64,000 nucleotides of DNA from Apis mellifera (lineage: Eukaryota > Arthropoda > Insecta > Hymenoptera > Apidae): contig NC_037643.1 in assembly GCF_003254395.2 (NCBI RefSeq), forward strand, positions 14,216,963-14,280,962. Reading direction: 5' to 3'. Positions 63,922-64,000 of this stretch are shown piece by piece. The position numbers were made by a program, and so were the translations under genes. The notes beneath the pieces were generated by a model. The model was not told the origin of the DNA, searched no databases, and saw only the letters and a list, made by a program, of their open reading frames with translations. Positions within the stretch are counted from its first letter, which is position 1, and each line of letters opens with the position of its first letter.

Positions 63922-64000
63922 CGAAATATTACGTCTTCGACGCGCTCGGTAAAGAAACCTGGTTTCGCAATCGCTGCAGATGCGATCACTTTCACAAGTG

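Larger units (their letters stand above)
59175..64000. other. right end of window, no secure gene
   Basis: Mixed DNA with GC-richer islands at 60.55-61.0, 61.6-61.95 and 62.65-62.95 kb. Acceptor-like sites with pyrimidine tracts occur at 63337 and 63643. The segment 63338-63490, between an acceptor and TAA|GTAATA, has frames of at most 32 codons and could be an untranslated exon. This looks like 5' UTR and intron sequence of a gene continuing to the right. A direct duplication and a GA repeat are listed separately. Confidence 0.35.

Overview
This is nuclear DNA of an insect, most likely a honey bee (Apis) or close hymenopteran relative. That is an inference from strong AT richness broken by GC-richer, CpG-rich islands, spliceosomal introns, many long A/T runs and TA/CA/GA microsatellites, and the close match of the encoded proteins to insect families. 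No bacterial, organellar or viral genes are visible.

Layout. (1) 1-4.9 kb, + strand: a terminal exon (3996-4460) encodes TNF-receptor-type cysteine-rich repeats and an acidic tail, followed by a poly(A) signal; its upstream exons are not securely found. (2) 4.9-12.9 kb: very AT-rich sequence without a supportable gene. (3) 12.9-18.7 kb, - strand: the alpha subunit of the AP-2 clathrin adaptor, rebuilt from 13 coding exons into 937 residues with every splice phase consistent, plus a non-coding first exon. (4) 19.4-20.1 kb, - strand: a three-exon, 165-residue homologue of the nucleolar protein CCDC59/TAP26. (5) 25.0-50.2 kb, + strand: a small heat-shock protein gene of the insect CG14207/HspB8 type, with only three constitutive coding exons (188 residues) spread over 24 kb. 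Its 11.4 and 12.5 kb introns hold a hAT-type miniature transposon, a large CA array, a 185-bp tandem array, a 50-bp inverted repeat, several GC-rich islands with transcription-factor motifs and a probable extra cassette exon. (6) 52.7-54.6 kb, - strand: a three-exon, 468-residue nischarin-like protein (PX domain plus leucine-rich repeats). (7) 54.6-64 kb: mostly non-coding, with GC-richer islands, one possible first coding exon (59120-59174), a 119-bp direct duplication and a GA microsatellite; it probably holds the 5' part of a gene that continues to the right.

The genes are independent single-copy loci, not an operon. Two act in endocytic or vesicle trafficking (AP-2 alpha, nischarin), one in ribosome biogenesis and one in protein quality control. 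The compact housekeeping genes lie in AT-rich DNA, while the small heat-shock gene sits in GC- and CpG-richer DNA with oversized introns. The observation I would check first is the probable phase-matched cassette exon at about 35620-35736 in the disordered linker of the heat-shock protein.
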